Assembly: GCF_000004195.4 (NCBI RefSeq)
Contig: NC_030681.2
Span: forward strand, 29,004,482-29,068,481
Source: Xenopus tropicalis
Lineage: Eukaryota > Chordata > Amphibia > Anura > Pipidae
DNA length: 64,000 bases
Direction: 5' to 3'
Each line of letters begins with the position of its first letter. Within the stretch, counting starts at the first letter, position 1. A program made the position numbers and the translations under genes. Positions 1-11,255 of the stretch are shown piece by piece. The notes under the pieces were generated by a model. It saw nothing but the letters and a program-made list of their open reading frames with translations, had not been told where the DNA came from and did no database searches.

Positions 1-240
1 TAAAGCAGTCCTATACCAAATCCTTTCTCAAATGCTATCCTTACTAGGCAATCCAATCTGCTTCTCAGACGAAAGGAATGCATGTTTGCAGATAATTCTT
101 TCACCACTGCAGTTACTAGTAGCATCCAAGCATGGGGAAGTACAACTTCTAAGAGAGAAATAAAACTGTATCAGTGTAGTTACACATAGCAACCGATCCT
201 CAATGACTTGCCTGGCCTTGCACCAGTTGAATAATGAAGT
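1..240. other. Unique sequence, nothing recognised
   Basis: No repeat end, coding frame or RNA motif is visible. The stretch borders the tail of the LINE that starts at about 241. Confidence 0.5.
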
Positions 241-790
241 TCAAGTTTCAAGTTTATTGTCATATACAAATAACAATGAAGCATCATTATTGAATTGAAA
301 TTTTTTGACCCGTGTTCCTCCCAACTTTACATAGACAAACAAAACAAAAAATAAATAAATATTAAATATAATAAAAGTGTGCAATAAAGGTACAAGTATT
401 TACAATAATAAAATGCAATGCAATATTTGAAATTGTGCAGTGAGGATTTAAAGTGGCTTTGCTTAAAATGACACTGGGAAGAGTCCAGTAGTTATGGGGA
501 GTGTGTGTTAGGCAGAATGTCAGCAGTTCAGAAGCCTGATGGCTTGTGGGTAGAAACTGTCTCTGTATCTGCTGGTGTGGGTCTGGATGCTCCTGTACCG
601 CCTGCCTGATGGTAGGAGCGTGAAAAGTCTCTGGCTGGGGTGGCCGGGGTCACAGAGGATCCGCTGCATCTTCCTCCTACAGCGCTGTCTGTACAGGTCC
701 AGCATGGCCGGCAGTTCAGTCCTGGTGGTGCGCTCTGCTGATCTCACCACCCTCTGCAGAGCTTTGCGGTCCAAGGCATTACAGCATGAA
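241..790 (-). mobile_element. L2-like LINE, 5'-truncated 3' end
   Basis: Read on the minus strand, the C-terminal end of a non-LTR reverse transcriptase is followed by about 270 bp of AT-rich 3' UTR. The element ends in ATGACAATAAACTTGAAACT plus a short repeated AACTTGA tail. That layout, a LINE ORF2 end with a short repeated tail and loss of the 5' part, is typical of L2/Rex1-like LINEs. The exact clade is not settled by what can be seen. Confidence 0.75.
520..786 (-). pseudogene. LINE reverse transcriptase, C-terminal fragment
   Basis: The minus-strand frame keeps the end of a LINE ORF2 protein for about 84 residues and stops at 520-522. Landmarks are LQRVVRSAERTTRTELPA, the arginine-rich YRQRCRRKMQRIL, LLPSGRRYRSI and RDSFYPQAIRLLN. 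This block lies after the catalytic reverse-transcriptase domain in L2-like proteins and carries no catalytic residues. The polymerase and endonuclease domains are missing, so the copy is dead. The ATG at 774 is internal to the ancestral protein and is not a real start. The frame is unbroken, which suggests a fairly recent insertion. Confidence 0.8.
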
Positions 791-963
791 GTCTAATTTG
801 TTGCTGTGGGTTACAGAAATTGGTTCAGTATTGTATCAGTGGATTTCAGCACACATTATGTCAGATATTAACTTTGTTAAGGTTAAAGCTTTTCTTATAT
901 TCTGTAGCTACCATATGTGGTATTCAGGTAGTGACCCCCATATTGCCCTCCATTGACCTATAT

Positions 964-1269
964 CAGGGATCCCCAACCTTTTTTACCCGTGAGCAACATT
1001 CAAATGTAAAAAGAGTTGGGGAGCAACACAAGCATGAAAAAGGTACCTGGAGGTGCCAAATAAGGGCTATGAATGGTATTTGGTAGCCCCCATGTGGACT
1101 TGCAGCCTACAGAAGAATCTGTTTGGCTTACACTGGGTTTTATGCATCCAAAACTTGCCTCCAAGCCAAGTATTCAAAAAATGAGCACCTACCTTGACGC
1201 CAATGGGAGCAACATCCAAGAGGTTGGTGAGCAACATGTTGCTCACGAGCTACTGGTTGGGGATCACTG
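964..1269 (+). mobile_element. hAT MITE, GATCCCCAACC family, full length
   Basis: The ends CAGGGATCCCCAACC and GGTTGGGGATCACTG form terminal inverted repeats with the CAG...CTG termini usual for hAT elements. An 8-bp target duplication flanks it: ACCTATAT (956-963) and ACCTAAAT (1270-1277), with one mismatch. The interior carries the GAGCAACATGTTGCTCACGA motif shared with the copies at 9292, 15832, 22616 and 25829. It has no coding capacity and so is non-autonomous. Confidence 0.88.
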
Positions 1270-1277
1270 ACCTAAAT

Positions 1278-2042
1278 TGTTGTATGAGGTCAAGGTAAAA
1301 GACAAAAGAAGCTAAATGCATTGATACAGATAAGCAGAAGAATCAAGGGAGCCTGTTAATATATGGCTGGCAGGGCAAGTGTCTCTTGAAGAATCTGTAC
1401 AATGGAAATGTAGAGCAATATATTAGTTGGACCACAAAACAATAGTGTAAAATGCAGAAAAGCTTAAAATCAGGGGATGTAAAATTGAGGTTTCACTGTA
1501 TATATTTGTTATAAAATATTTCCTTAGAAATATTTCCAGTACAACTGAATCTATTGGGCTAGATTTTGAAAAACAGAACCTTGTCGACTGTAACCTTGTT
1601 ACATTTGAACAATGAATCTCTCAAACATGGGCATACCGGGGTTTCTCATAGTAAGAAAAAAGGGTTTCGACTGGTGGCCCTTCAACACTACCATTGGTGA
1701 GTAGCATTGGTCATTTTAGAAAAAAATTCCCCCAAAATATTTATAAAACGTATTTTATTTTGACATTCGTAAATAATACATTTCATAGGAATAGTCATTG
1801 AAATATCATTATTTTATATTTTGTGTCTTTGTAATTTATACCTCCCAAAGGCTCTAATGGTTTTTTTTTGTTTTTTTTTTAGAAAAATCAATTGAGCTTT
1901 ATTTATAAACAGGATACTATCATGCAAAATAGTCAAGAAATATGTTGCATGGGACTTTTATACGTAAAATAAAAAGTAATTGCAACAGAAGTGCTTATTT
2001 TGACTGTTTATAAATAGGCATTTTTTATCACCTTAAAAAGTA
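1278..2042. other. Unique AT-rich stretch
   Basis: Nothing coding or repetitive is recognised apart from interrupted T runs at 1861-1881. Confidence 0.4.
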
Positions 2043-2362
2043 CAGGTATGGGATCCCTTATCTGGAAACCCGATATCCAGAAAGCTCCAAATTACAGAAA
2101 ACCTTTCTCCCATAGACTCCATTTTAATCAAATAATGCAAATTTTTTAAATTGATTTCCTTTGTCTCTGTAAAAATAAAACAGTACTTTGTATTTGATCC
2201 CAACTAAGATATAATTAATCCTTACTGGATGCAAAATAATCCTATTGGGTTTAATTAATTTTTTATTATTTTTTTAATAAAGTTAAGGTATGAAGATCTA
2301 AATTACGGAAAGACCCCTTATCCGGAATACCCTTGGTCCCAAGCATTCTGGATAACGGGCAG
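2043..2362. mobile_element. TA-flanked MITE, CAGGTATGGGATCC family
   Basis: It begins TA|CAGGTATGGGATCCCTTATC. The interior runs through ATTACAGAAAACC, TCCCATAGACTCCATTTTAA and, near the far end, ATTACGGAAAGACC. The right terminus is eroded and stops at about GATAACGGGCAG. The left TA matches the copies at 61076 and 63082, which suggests TA target duplication of the Tc1/mariner kind. Confidence 0.75.
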
Positions 2363-3268
2363 TTTGAGTCATTTTAAAATTAATTTGCTTTAAAGGTTTA
2401 CCTTTCCTTTAGTTGCCCCCCCCTCCAAATAAGTAATTGCATGGAAATGAATGGACCTTGTATTGGCCAACCCAATATTTGCTTGCGCGTGTTTTGCTCT
2501 GTTATGTAACAGTGTGTTGTCATATGGAAAGTGACATCATTGTACAAAACAAGTTCTGAATTTACACTGACATTTACATAACTTTTCCCCAATACATTGT
2601 GCCTTGGATATAAATAGTGCCGGCAGAACAAATGATTCGGAAAAATCTCTTCATCATCGAGGGTGTTTGAATATAAGATTTTAGATTTTGAAGTTGCTTC
2701 TACAAAGCATTTGTTTTGATCACTGAATATGCAGGATCTGTGTTTTGTAATGGTCTGAAAGTCAGTTTTGTGTATTCAAACAGAAACGTCCTTTTTGGCA
2801 TAAGATGTGGTTTTTGAGAAAATCAAGTGACGCAGAATGGAACAAAAGGTTAACTTGAAGTGATGGCTCTTTGTGCACCTAGCATTTAATGTTATGCTTG
2901 CCTACTGGTGCACTACTTTGATCATACAAAGTTGCTTCTGATGAAAGTAAAATTGCTTTTTAGTAGTGTTATGTTCAGGACTCAAAGATCATATCTTGTG
3001 TGAAGATGAGCTCAGATGGGCTGATTCTGTTACATTCCTGAAATAGTGAATGATAAAAGGTGAAACTACTTTTTTTTTACTCTGTGGAATTGGGAAGTCG
3101 TTAGTCATATTACTAAACATATGCCAAGACATATCCTCTTGGGCAACGCAGATTGATGTCATGATGAGCTTCCGTACAGAAGATCATAAGACCACACTTA
3201 CTTTTACGTACATATTATCAACAGAATTAACGGATGTGTTTAAAGTACAAGTTATATGCGTATTCTAT
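2363..3268. other. Unique stretch
   Basis: No gene or repeat end is recognised. A TATA-like string (GATATAAATAGTG) lies near 2608 with nothing else to support a promoter. Confidence 0.4.
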
Positions 3269-3315
3269 TCTGTAAAGCGCTGCGTAAATTGATGGCGCTA
3301 TATAAATAATAATAA
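3269..3315 (+). repeat. LINE 3'-tail fragment
   Basis: AAGCGCTGCGTAAATTGATG, then GGCGCTATATAAATAATAAT, matches the usual 3' end of amphibian CR1/L2-type LINEs and their SINEs. The same motif recurs at 11680-11720 and, inverted, at 11820-11870. Only the tail survives. Confidence 0.6.
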
Positions 3316-3621
3316 AGCCATAGAAGCCCACTCGTTCCAGGAAGATTGAAACAATACAATCAAAAAATTGTTAATATGTATAAATAGCTTAAAAGTTTAA
3401 AGAACAAGTCATAAGAGGACCACATTGGTTTCCACTTTGGTGCCTTGTGCCACCATAAACCAAAGATCTTCATGTTTGTCAAGGTGCCCATTGCAGGACA
3501 TCATTGGTAGATTTAGCGTAAGCAATTATTTAGCACCCGGGCTAATGATAGGATCACATAGAGGGGCTGTACAGAACCTGTGACTGCAGGATTTTTCAGC
3601 CTGTCCAATCAATATCTAAAT

Positions 3622-3950
3622 GAACCCTATCGGATCCCTTATCTGAAAACCTTTATCAAGCAAACTCCAAATTATGGAAAGGCCATCTCCATAGAGTCCA
3701 TTTTAAACAAATAATTCACATTTTTAAAAATGATTTCATTTTTCTCTGTAATAATCAAAAATCAGTACCTTGTATTTGATGGTAACTAAGCTGCATGAAT
3801 CCATATAGGTGGCAAAATAATCTTATCAAGTTTATTTTATGATTACATTTTTTTAGCAGACTTAAGGAATCGTGATCCAAATTATGGAAAGATCCCTTAT
3901 CTGAAAAAGCCAAGATCCCAAGCATTCTGGAAAATAGATCCCATACCTGT
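3622..3950. mobile_element. Degenerate CAGGTATGGGATCC-family MITE
   Basis: The left end is decayed (CCCTATCGGATCCCTTATC). The right end is clear (AGATCCCATACCTG). The interior follows the 2043 copy in the same order: ATTATGGAAAGGCC, the CATAGAGTCC block, ATTATGGAAAGATCC. No intact target duplication remains, so it is an old copy. Confidence 0.7.
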
Positions 3951-4709
3951 GCTAGTTGGAAAGGCGCAGAGGCAACCTTATCACATTTTGTCATTGTCAC
4001 AAATCATTGTTACTCCTTTTTTTCACAATAAGCCATATCCAGCATGGTCTAATAGGGTTATATTGCTTTGCACTCTTTAAATCTAGCCTGTGACAGGAAA
4101 ACTTTGATCTAAATGTGTCTGCACTGTTGGAATTTTAGCTTTAGCTGCTCCTATTACTCAGTAATGGCTGGCCTAGTCTCGGGCAAAAGCTCACATCTTT
4201 TTTTCTTTTCATCAAACCAACGTCCCATTCCTATCTGCTCATAATGAGAAATATAACATTGCAGCAGTAATAATTCACCTTGTTTCACCTGAGTTCTAAT
4301 TGTCTGTAGTCATCATTTATGCAGCCTCTTTGTCTGTGCATAATGTACACAATATCATTATGGCTCACAAGGGAGAGGTGGAGAAATGGAGTGAATCTGG
4401 CAAACCATCACAGGGGACTGTATGTAATGCCACTCTGTGTGACAAGCAATGTTGTAGTTTTTAAGGCTGTAAGTTAACAGTATATCGGCTCAAACAAATC
4501 AAAGAACACAAAAAAGAGTGCCTAGTTTTCTTTTAAAGAACAAGTTTTTTGTTTCACATCCCTAAAGTAGGAAAGTCCAGGTGAAAGACAAAAAGAGTAA
4601 TGTATGATGGCAATTGCACTCGAAATTCCACTTTACTGCATTTGCAATGTTTTTTTCCCATTGTTGCAATCACCAGGGGAGATGTGCATAACACAACTGC
4701 AGACAATGC
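3951..4709. other. Unique stretch, possible conserved island at 4140-4400
   Basis: No coding or repeat signature is seen. Between 4140 and 4400 the sequence is complex, non-repetitive and rich in TAAT cores (ATAATGAGAAATATAAC, CAGTAATAATTCACC, GTTCTAATTGTC). That resembles vertebrate conserved non-coding DNA, but conservation cannot be tested here. Confidence 0.3.
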
Positions 4710-5840
4710 ATTCAAACTGCACTGGTCCAATTAGAACATGATCCATTTACCTCCATTCTTTGTAATTTAGCCTTTAGCCCATTCTCTATCCAAGAACAAC
4801 TATTATGTTCCAGGCCAATATTCCCAATAACCAGTAACCATGTGGTACAGTTGCAAATGCTTTAGCAACGTCTGTGTAGATAACATTTACTGGCATTCCA
4901 GAGACTTGGTTCCCTGCTAATCTCCTTAGGGCTCTGGCACACGGGGAGATTAGTTGCCCACGACAAATCTCCCTTGTTGCGGGCAACTAATCTCATTTTG
5001 CGGAAATCGCCAAAGTTGCCTCGCGCCACCGCGTATGCCATCCCACATTTTCGCCAGTGGGATGTCATATCGGGGAGATTAGTTGCCCGCAACAAGGGAG
5101 ATTTGTCAGGGGCGATTAATCTCCCCGTGTACCAGAGCCCTTATAGAAGGAAATGATAATTAGTCTGGCAAGATATATTCCACATAAAAGCATGCTGCCA
5201 AAATCTGATAGTATTGTGATTTGCAATGTATTCAAGTATCTTATCCTTTATTACCCCCTTCAAATGTTTTCCTACCACTGATGTCAGACTAACGGGTCTA
5301 TAGTTTTCAGACAGAGAATGTTATCCATTTCTGAATAGCGGCACCACATCAGCAGTTAACCAATCTCTTGCCAAACCTTGAGGAATCCTCAAAAATGAAG
5401 TAATAGGTTTTGGCAATTACAGAACTAAGCTTGTTTAGTACCCTGGGAGGAATACTATCCAGTCCTGGACCTCAGTTTACCTTTACATTGTCTAATATAT
5501 TTTGAATTTCCTCTTGTGTTACCCTTCTGCATCATTAGTTATTTTATTTTAATTGGGTATATTAAAAAGGAAGCCTTAATAAGCTGTTGTCTCAGGCAGA
5601 TGAAAAAATAGTATTTTAAAAACGCTGCTTTTTCCCTGCTCTCATCAACCAAATGACCTCCTTCTAATAATAAGGGCCCCACTCCTTTGTGCTTCATTTT
5701 TTTTACTATTTACAAATTTAAAAATCATTTTGGATTAATTTTTCTCCTCGTTGCAATACCCTTTTATTTAAACTTGTCTGATAACATTCTTTATTGCCCA
5801 TCTTGTACCTGATAAAAATCTTCTTCATGCTGAATCCTAC
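4710..5840 (-). pseudogene. LINE reverse transcriptase pseudogene, split by a MITE
   Basis: Reading the minus strand from about 5840 to 4710 gives a broken LINE ORF2 in its usual order. First comes a linker block ending in KHKGVGPLLLEGG. Then VTQEEIQNILDNVKVN and GPGLDSIPPRVLNKLSSVIA at the start of the reverse transcriptase. Then VNVIYTDVAKAFATVPH, the motif-A region; the second aspartate-type position of the family (AKAFDTVPH) is alanine here. Last comes WIENGLKAKLQRMEVNG. Stop codons and frameshifts run throughout. The endonuclease end and the YxDD region are missing. A Harbinger MITE (4929-5140) sits inside it. The clade is CR1/L2-like, not settled. Confidence 0.75.
4929..5140. mobile_element. 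Harbinger MITE with TTA duplication, inside the LINE
   Basis: The termini GGGCTCTGGCACACGGGG and its complement at 5121-5140 are flanked by TTA (4926-4928 and 5141-5143). A 3-bp TWA duplication is the Harbinger signature. Each terminal arm is itself a hairpin (AGATTAGTTGCCC facing GGGCAACTAATCTC), and the centre holds a GTATGCCATCCCA palindrome half. The LINE reading resumes on both sides, so the MITE came later. Confidence 0.88.
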
Positions 5841-6729
5841 TGTACAACAGAGTACTGTAAATGTACCTGGGTGGAACATTACCTTCACTGCCTGTCTATG
5901 CATCAACCTTTCAATCTTTCAGATTGTTCCCAGCAAGGCCTGTACTCTGCTGGTAAATTAATGGCACTCTTATTCCAGAGGTTACACTTGCTTCATCCCA
6001 ATCACTGTTCCCTCTTTGTACATTTACTTTGTTCTAATTAGAAGTTATTGGAAATTGTTATCCATTTATGCTTTACTTTTCTGCATGAATGAGCTTTTAC
6101 ATCAGGTTTGTAATGGGCGTTTAATACAATATCTATATTGAAATAGTTGGCAGTGATTCAAAGTTCAATATTACATTATTGTTTTAATGAAGAAATATCA
6201 TGACTTCATAGACTGCATTTGGCTGCCTTGGTAGAACACTGGGGATTTATCAGCAGTTTGTAATAGCTTTTATAGACTGCTTTTCATTTGAAAATGGAAA
6301 GCGATTACACTGCAGATTAATATGGACAAACACAGTAAGCTGTACAGTCTTTGTGCGCAAATACTCTTGATAACTCGTCACAGGTTAGACCTTTCTTCCA
6401 AGGCATTGGGTCAGAGATTGCAATATATGCACTGATAATAACAGGGCTCATTTTCCTGGTCACAGCTCAGTAGTCCCAGATGTAATTCTGTATAAGAAGC
6501 TATGCTAATATTCTCTACTCAAATCATGATCAAATAAATTCAACAGATTTTAAATTGAATTTCTCCATGTTTGTTCAGAGGCAGGCAACCCCCCCCCCCC
6601 CCCAAATTCTGGGCCAGCTGAAATTGCATTTTACTGTGACTGGAGGAGGGGAAAATATGTTTTGGATCCCAAAATGGAAATAAACAAACATCAAATGTTT
6701 TAATGTGCAGATACCATACTTTCCCTTAA
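5841..6729. other. Unique stretch with a C15 run
   Basis: Nothing coding is recognised. 6000-6430 is complex, AT-rich, TAAT-containing unique sequence. A 15-nt C homopolymer lies at 6589-6603, and the sequence from there to the Harbinger element at 6730 is ordinary. Confidence 0.35.
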
Positions 6730-7056
6730 GGGCTCTGGCACACGGGGAGATTAGTCGCCCGCAACAAATCTCCCTTGTCACGGGCGACTAATTTCCCCGA
6801 ACTACCATGCCTCCGCCGAACATGTATGTCGCCGGTGGGATGGCACATGCTGCGCAGGCAATTTTGGCAAATCGCCGAAGTTGCCGTGCGATGCATTTTC
6901 GGCGATTTGCCAAAATCGTGCCGCCGCGTGTGCCATCCCATGGGCGACTTACATGTTCGCCAGTGGGATGGCAACTGATGGCAACTCGGGGAGATTAGTC
7001 GCCCGCGAACAGGGAGATTTGTCACGGGCGACTAATCTCCCCGTGTGCCAGAGCCC
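6730..7056. mobile_element. Harbinger MITE, 327 bp, TAA duplication
   Basis: The ends GGGCTCTGGCACACGGGG and CCCCGTGTGCCAGAGCCC are flanked by TAA at 6727-6729 and 7057-7059. The interior is a large imperfect palindrome: arms of GGAGATTAGTCGCCCG hairpins and a core where GGCGATTTGCCAAAAT faces ATTTTGGCAAATCGCC. It is the longest and best preserved of the four copies in the window. All frames through it are palindrome artefacts. Confidence 0.9.
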
Positions 7057-7292
7057 TAACAGAGCAACCAGATAAATGTGTTCACATACAGGTACAATGG
7101 TTTCTGATGATAATATTGTCATATGGTAGAATGTTTGCTGATTTTTTACAAATTTCTTTAGCAACAAAAAATATATATACAGCTTTTATTGTTTTTACAA
7201 TTCACATTTGATCCATATAAAATACATGTAATAGTGATGAGTGAAAAATAACAAATTTGCAAGATGCAACTTTAATTCTCCCTCCAAATACA

Positions 7293-7785
7293 TTAAAGAG
7301 ATTCTGTCATGATTTTTATGGGGTACTTTTTATTTCTAAATTACAACGTTTACATAGCAAATTCACTCATTTAAAATGTTATTCTTGAACCAACACATGT
7401 ATTTTTTAGCTGTAATATTGGTGTGTAGGCGCCATCTCAGTGCATTGTGCCCGAGTCTGAGCTTTCAGAAGGAGCCAGCGCTACACATTAGAACTGCTTT
7501 TAGGTAACCTATTGTTTCTCCTACTCCCATGTAACTGGAGGAGTCCCAAGCCAGACTTGGATTTCTTACTATTGAGTGCTATTCTGAAACCTACTGGGAG
7601 CTGCTATCTTGCTCCCTTCCCATTGTTCTGCTGATTGGCTGCTGGGAGGGGGGGATATCACTCCAAATTGCAGAGCAGCAGTAAAGTGTGACTGAAGTTT
7701 ATCAGAGCACAGGTCACATGGCTGTGGCACCCTGGGAAATGAAGAATTTGGCTAGCCCCTTTTGTAGGATTTTGCAAAAAGGTGT
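7293..7785 (+). mobile_element. T2/Kolobok MITE, 3' end not found
   Basis: The left end reads TTAA|AGAGATTCTGTCATG, the TTAAAG start used by the other T2 elements here. The interior has the CpG-poor GCAGCTCC-type blocks common in this group. No complementary terminus with TTAA is found on the right. The boundary is set by loss of resemblance and is approximate. Confidence 0.55.
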
Positions 7786-7789
7786 ACAA

Positions 7790-8440
7790 CTGGCTCCCTT
7801 GGAATCTGTTCCAGAGTCTTTGTACTATAAATATTGTTGTATTTTTTTATTCTTTACAGTTACGCAGTAGCCCTTGTTTAGTATGAGCGATGCCTCAGCA
7901 AAGACATGAGAAATATTACTGTTTATTGGCGAGATGTCAAGTCTGTGACACACTAGGGGCCATATTCAAGAACATTCAAATTTCCCTTTTTACCACTATT
8001 CAAAATTTTTGCAGCACAAATCTTGTTTGTTTCTAATTTGATTTATTAAGTGCAAAAAAACTCTAACTAAAAAATTGCCAGTAAGTCAATGGGTGTTGCT
8101 ATTTATTAATTTGAGTTCTTAAGAATGGCTTGAAATTTGGCAGACATTGAAAATGAAGGGTAGAAATTGATTTTACTGTGATTTTTCATTTTCAAGTAAT
8201 TGAGTTTTCTAGTTTCAATTGTTTTACTTAAATAAATAAACACACAGTTTAGATTTCTTACTTTTCAGGTTTCTGGTAAATGTTTCTCCATGTGTTTTGA
8301 CCACAATGGTGCCTTCAGCGAGTTTCTTTCTAAAATAGTTTTTTAACTAACAAGTAATCATGGCAATTATGTAAGTGTTAGAGTTAGTTGAAATATAAAA
8401 TGTCTGCACCACATACATGGGTATTGCCTGTTTTGTGCAT
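7790..8440. other. Mostly unrecognised, possible decayed MITE
   Basis: From about 7949 GGGGCCATATTCAAGAACAT resembles the GGGGC-ATTT-type ends of other Xenopus MITEs, but no matching right end is seen. The rest is AT-rich unique sequence. Confidence 0.3.
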
Positions 8441-8935
8441 ACATTGTTCCTGTAAGGCACTCTGTCGGTCCAACGCATTCTCTTACCTTAGGTCCTGGCG
8501 GCTGGCAAACACGCTCCTGTACTGTCCCGCACTTCCAGGTTCACGCGCACCTCGGGAGATGTTGCGGCATAACTGCACATGCGCGTTGACGCTGGGACAT
8601 GCACAGTTGCATGCATTGAAGTTTTAGGTGCCATCTTGGTGTCGGTTTTTGTGTATTTACTTTCCCTAACTTCCCAGCCTATTTAACCCCCTTCTCTCAG
8701 TCCCTCTTTGCCCAAGCTGGGTTCTGGTTGTACCGGTTCCTGCTCAGCTGTTTTGATTGTTTCTCTGGTTTTCGACTTCGGCCTGTTTCCTAACTACGTT
8801 TATCGCTGCCTGACTCGACTTTTTGCCTGTTTCCTGACTTCATACCTGCCTTATCCTTGTCTGTACCTCTAATTGCTTATCTGTTGTCTGAAGTTTGTAG
8901 GGCCCCAGCTAGGACGACAGCAGTAAGTTCCGGGG
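8441..8935 (+). mobile_element. LTR-retrotransposon-like fragment
   Basis: The stretch combines a GC-rich promoter-like block (8455-8640) with a TATTTAACCCCC TATA-like string at 8680-8691. After it come many repeated CTGACT/CTGCCT-type words (TTCGGCCTGTTTCCTAACTA, CGCTGCCTGACTCGAC, TTTCCTGACTTCATACCTGC). This composition is typical of Xenopus Gypsy-type LTR leaders. No second LTR, primer-binding site or gag/pol frame was found, so the call is tentative and the edges approximate. Confidence 0.45.
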
Positions 8936-9250
8936 CCCCAAAAGGGCGTCGGTGAAAACTGGAACTAGCTGGGTGTCTCTGCTTACAGAAGGAGTCAGAT
9001 TTTCACCAGCGGTATCATCCATTGGCTCCCATCTAACTAGTACATTACAGTTTCTTCTCATTAAACATATTAGTGAGAGCTGGCAAACCACTTACTGTAC
9101 CACGACAAAAGCTAGCCACAATAAATAGCCTTCAATAGATCTAGCTGAATTAATCCTTATGTACTTTGCCAGCCAAAATGGATCTTAATACTCAACATTT
9201 GCATTTCCAGATTAGTTGACCTCAATAATTGAAAATGTTGCTAAATGTTG

Positions 9251-9294
9251 CTGGTAATTCAGAACATGCTTCGGGGCAAGTACTGAATTACCAG
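9251..9294. repeat. Perfect 12-bp hairpin arms
   Basis: CTGGTAATTCAG (9251-9262) and CTGAATTACCAG (9283-9294) are exact complements around a 20-nt loop. The right arm overlaps the CAG end of the adjoining hAT copy. Confidence 0.8.
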
Positions 9295-9583
9295 TGTCTC
9301 GGGGGCAACATGTTGCTCACCAACCCCTTGGATGTTGCTCTCAGTGCCCCCAAACCAGGTAGTTATTTTTGAATTCTTGACTTGGGGGCAAGCTTTGGTT
9401 AAATAAAAACAAGATTTCCTACCAAATAAAGCCCCTGTAAGCTGATAGGGTGCATAGAGGCCCCTAATAGCCAATCCTAGCCCTTATTTGGCTCCTCCAT
9501 GAACTTTTATGGTGCTTGTGTTGCTCCCCAAGTCTTTTTACATTTAACTGTGGCTCACGAGTAAGAAAGTTTGGGGACCCCTG
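9292..9583 (-). mobile_element. hAT MITE, GATCCCCAACC family, inverted copy
   Basis: Compared with 964-1269 this copy is reversed: CAGTG, then CAACATGTTGCTCACCAACC at the left and TTGGGGACCCCTG at the right. The left terminal repeat has lost about 15 bp after CAGTG. No convincing 8-bp duplication remains (TGAATTAC against CCATAAAT), so either the left edge is rearranged or the copy is old. Confidence 0.78.
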
Positions 9584-11093
9584 CCATAAATGATATTTGT
9601 GCAAATTGTCTGAAGGAGATCAGAAGGGGACCCTGGAACACAATGTTTAAATATTAACTTGAGATGAGGAACACCTGATATTTGACAGTTTATGGACAAG
9701 AATCCTTATATTACATATTAATAAGTATTTTTCTTTTTTGTTTTTGCCAATCTCAAGGGATTCATTGAAGTCATGCAGGCAAAAATATTTTTGCTCTTGA
9801 ACAAATATTGGTGTACCTGCTGCTGTTCTATAATATACAAAAGCATTATTTACCAATATACGGCATACGACTACTTTGAATACATCAAAAGACAATTCAG
9901 CAAAGCACAAGGCCTCCATCCCCCTCACTACAATGCACCATTTCAACCCGGTTTGTTTTTACAACTTTTAATTGCTACATCTGTATTCTTTTTTGACAGA
10001 CATGATTGGATTCCATTTAACAGGAATTCCAGATCAGTTGAACTATTAAAACACAAACTGACCACTTTTATTTGCTTTAACATTGAGCCACAATAAAAAA
10101 AACTGAATCCAGGATACATTTCCTGTAAATTCTGCACCATTTCTACTTTATTTTGCAGTCTTCTTGCAGCTATGTCACAGTACCCTTTTCCCATGATTAC
10201 AGTTATGTGCAGCTGGGTTCCTGTTAAACGTCCACTATAACTCTAAGGAAAGAAAGAGGAAGACAGACCAGACTGACTTTTCATTCTTTATAAGATCGCT
10301 TGGGGAACAGTGAAAACTTCTACATCTGTAAATGATTCTTAATAATGTATGTTGCACTGTATCTGGTTGTAACTCATTACCGTAATCTGTGTGGACAAAT
10401 CTCCAAGTTACTTCAACATGCAGTGCCAGACAGTCACTAATGTCCCTGAGATGTGAGATGCCTACAAATATATCAACTGAAAAGCTTTTAAGAGCAAATA
10501 ATTGATGTTTGAAGGCAGGCACAGGAAACTTCTCAACATGAAGCTTTTGTGGACCATAACTTCTATGATCCCTAGTCAGTGTTAACCTTGCCATGGAGTT
10601 ATTGTAAATTACAACTTCTAAATTCCACTCAGCATCTTGGGAGTGATCGGTACCAGGTCCTATCCTTGGTGGTCTTTGCTTTTCAACTGCTTTTAGTTAT
10701 ATTCAATATAAGACACTACTATTGTATGTAAGACTCCTGTGTTTATTTTAGTCCAACAATACATCCCACCTGTGTAGGCATGAAACTCCCACTTAAATTG
10801 CCCAATTATACCACAGGCTTGCATGCTTTTTTGTAAAAGGAGCGCATCTGCTGCATATAGACAGAGAGATAAGCAGATGCTATTGGCCACACTGGACTTC
10901 TGTATAGACATGTAAATACTTACAATAATTGTGGAAACCTTTTGTGGTAATCTGAATATTTCAGATTCAAAGTGGCTCACTTTTAATTCATTCCCATATT
11001 GGTCAAATGACTGTTTCATGGGTAGGATAAACATGTATAATGTTGCTAGGATCAGTAGACAATAGAGCCACTGTTATCCTATGTATCTGTAAA
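9584..11093. other. 1.5 kb of unique sequence
   Basis: Several open frames of 80-120 codons occur here (for example 10235-10594 and 10693-11034 on the minus strand). None shows a recognisable domain, a ribosome-start context of note or biased codon use. I treat them as chance. Confidence 0.4.
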
Positions 11094-11255
11094 TGGTGGT
11101 GAGTGTAGTGTTTTAGCAGACATAGATTTGTGACAAAATTCCACATTTTGGCAATTTTTTAGTGAAATCACAGCAAAATTTAGCAAAGAAAGTTTTAGTT
11201 TTGTATGGAATGCTGTGAAAAAAAACATGCCCATTGACAGATTTGCTCTTCACTA
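11094..11255. mobile_element. TAGTGATGAGCG-family hAT-like MITE, decayed
   Basis: TGGTGGTGAGTG at the left and GATTTGCTCTTCACTA at the right match the family ends with a few changes. The flanks TCTGTAAA (11086-11093) and TACGTAAA (11256-11263) agree at 6 of 8 positions, consistent with an old 8-bp duplication. The interior has the family phrase CCCATTGACAGATTTGC. Confidence 0.65.

Noticed and set aside
10235..11034. Two adjacent minus-strand frames of 119 and 113 codons as exons
   Set aside because: No recognisable protein family and no convincing splice sites tying them together.
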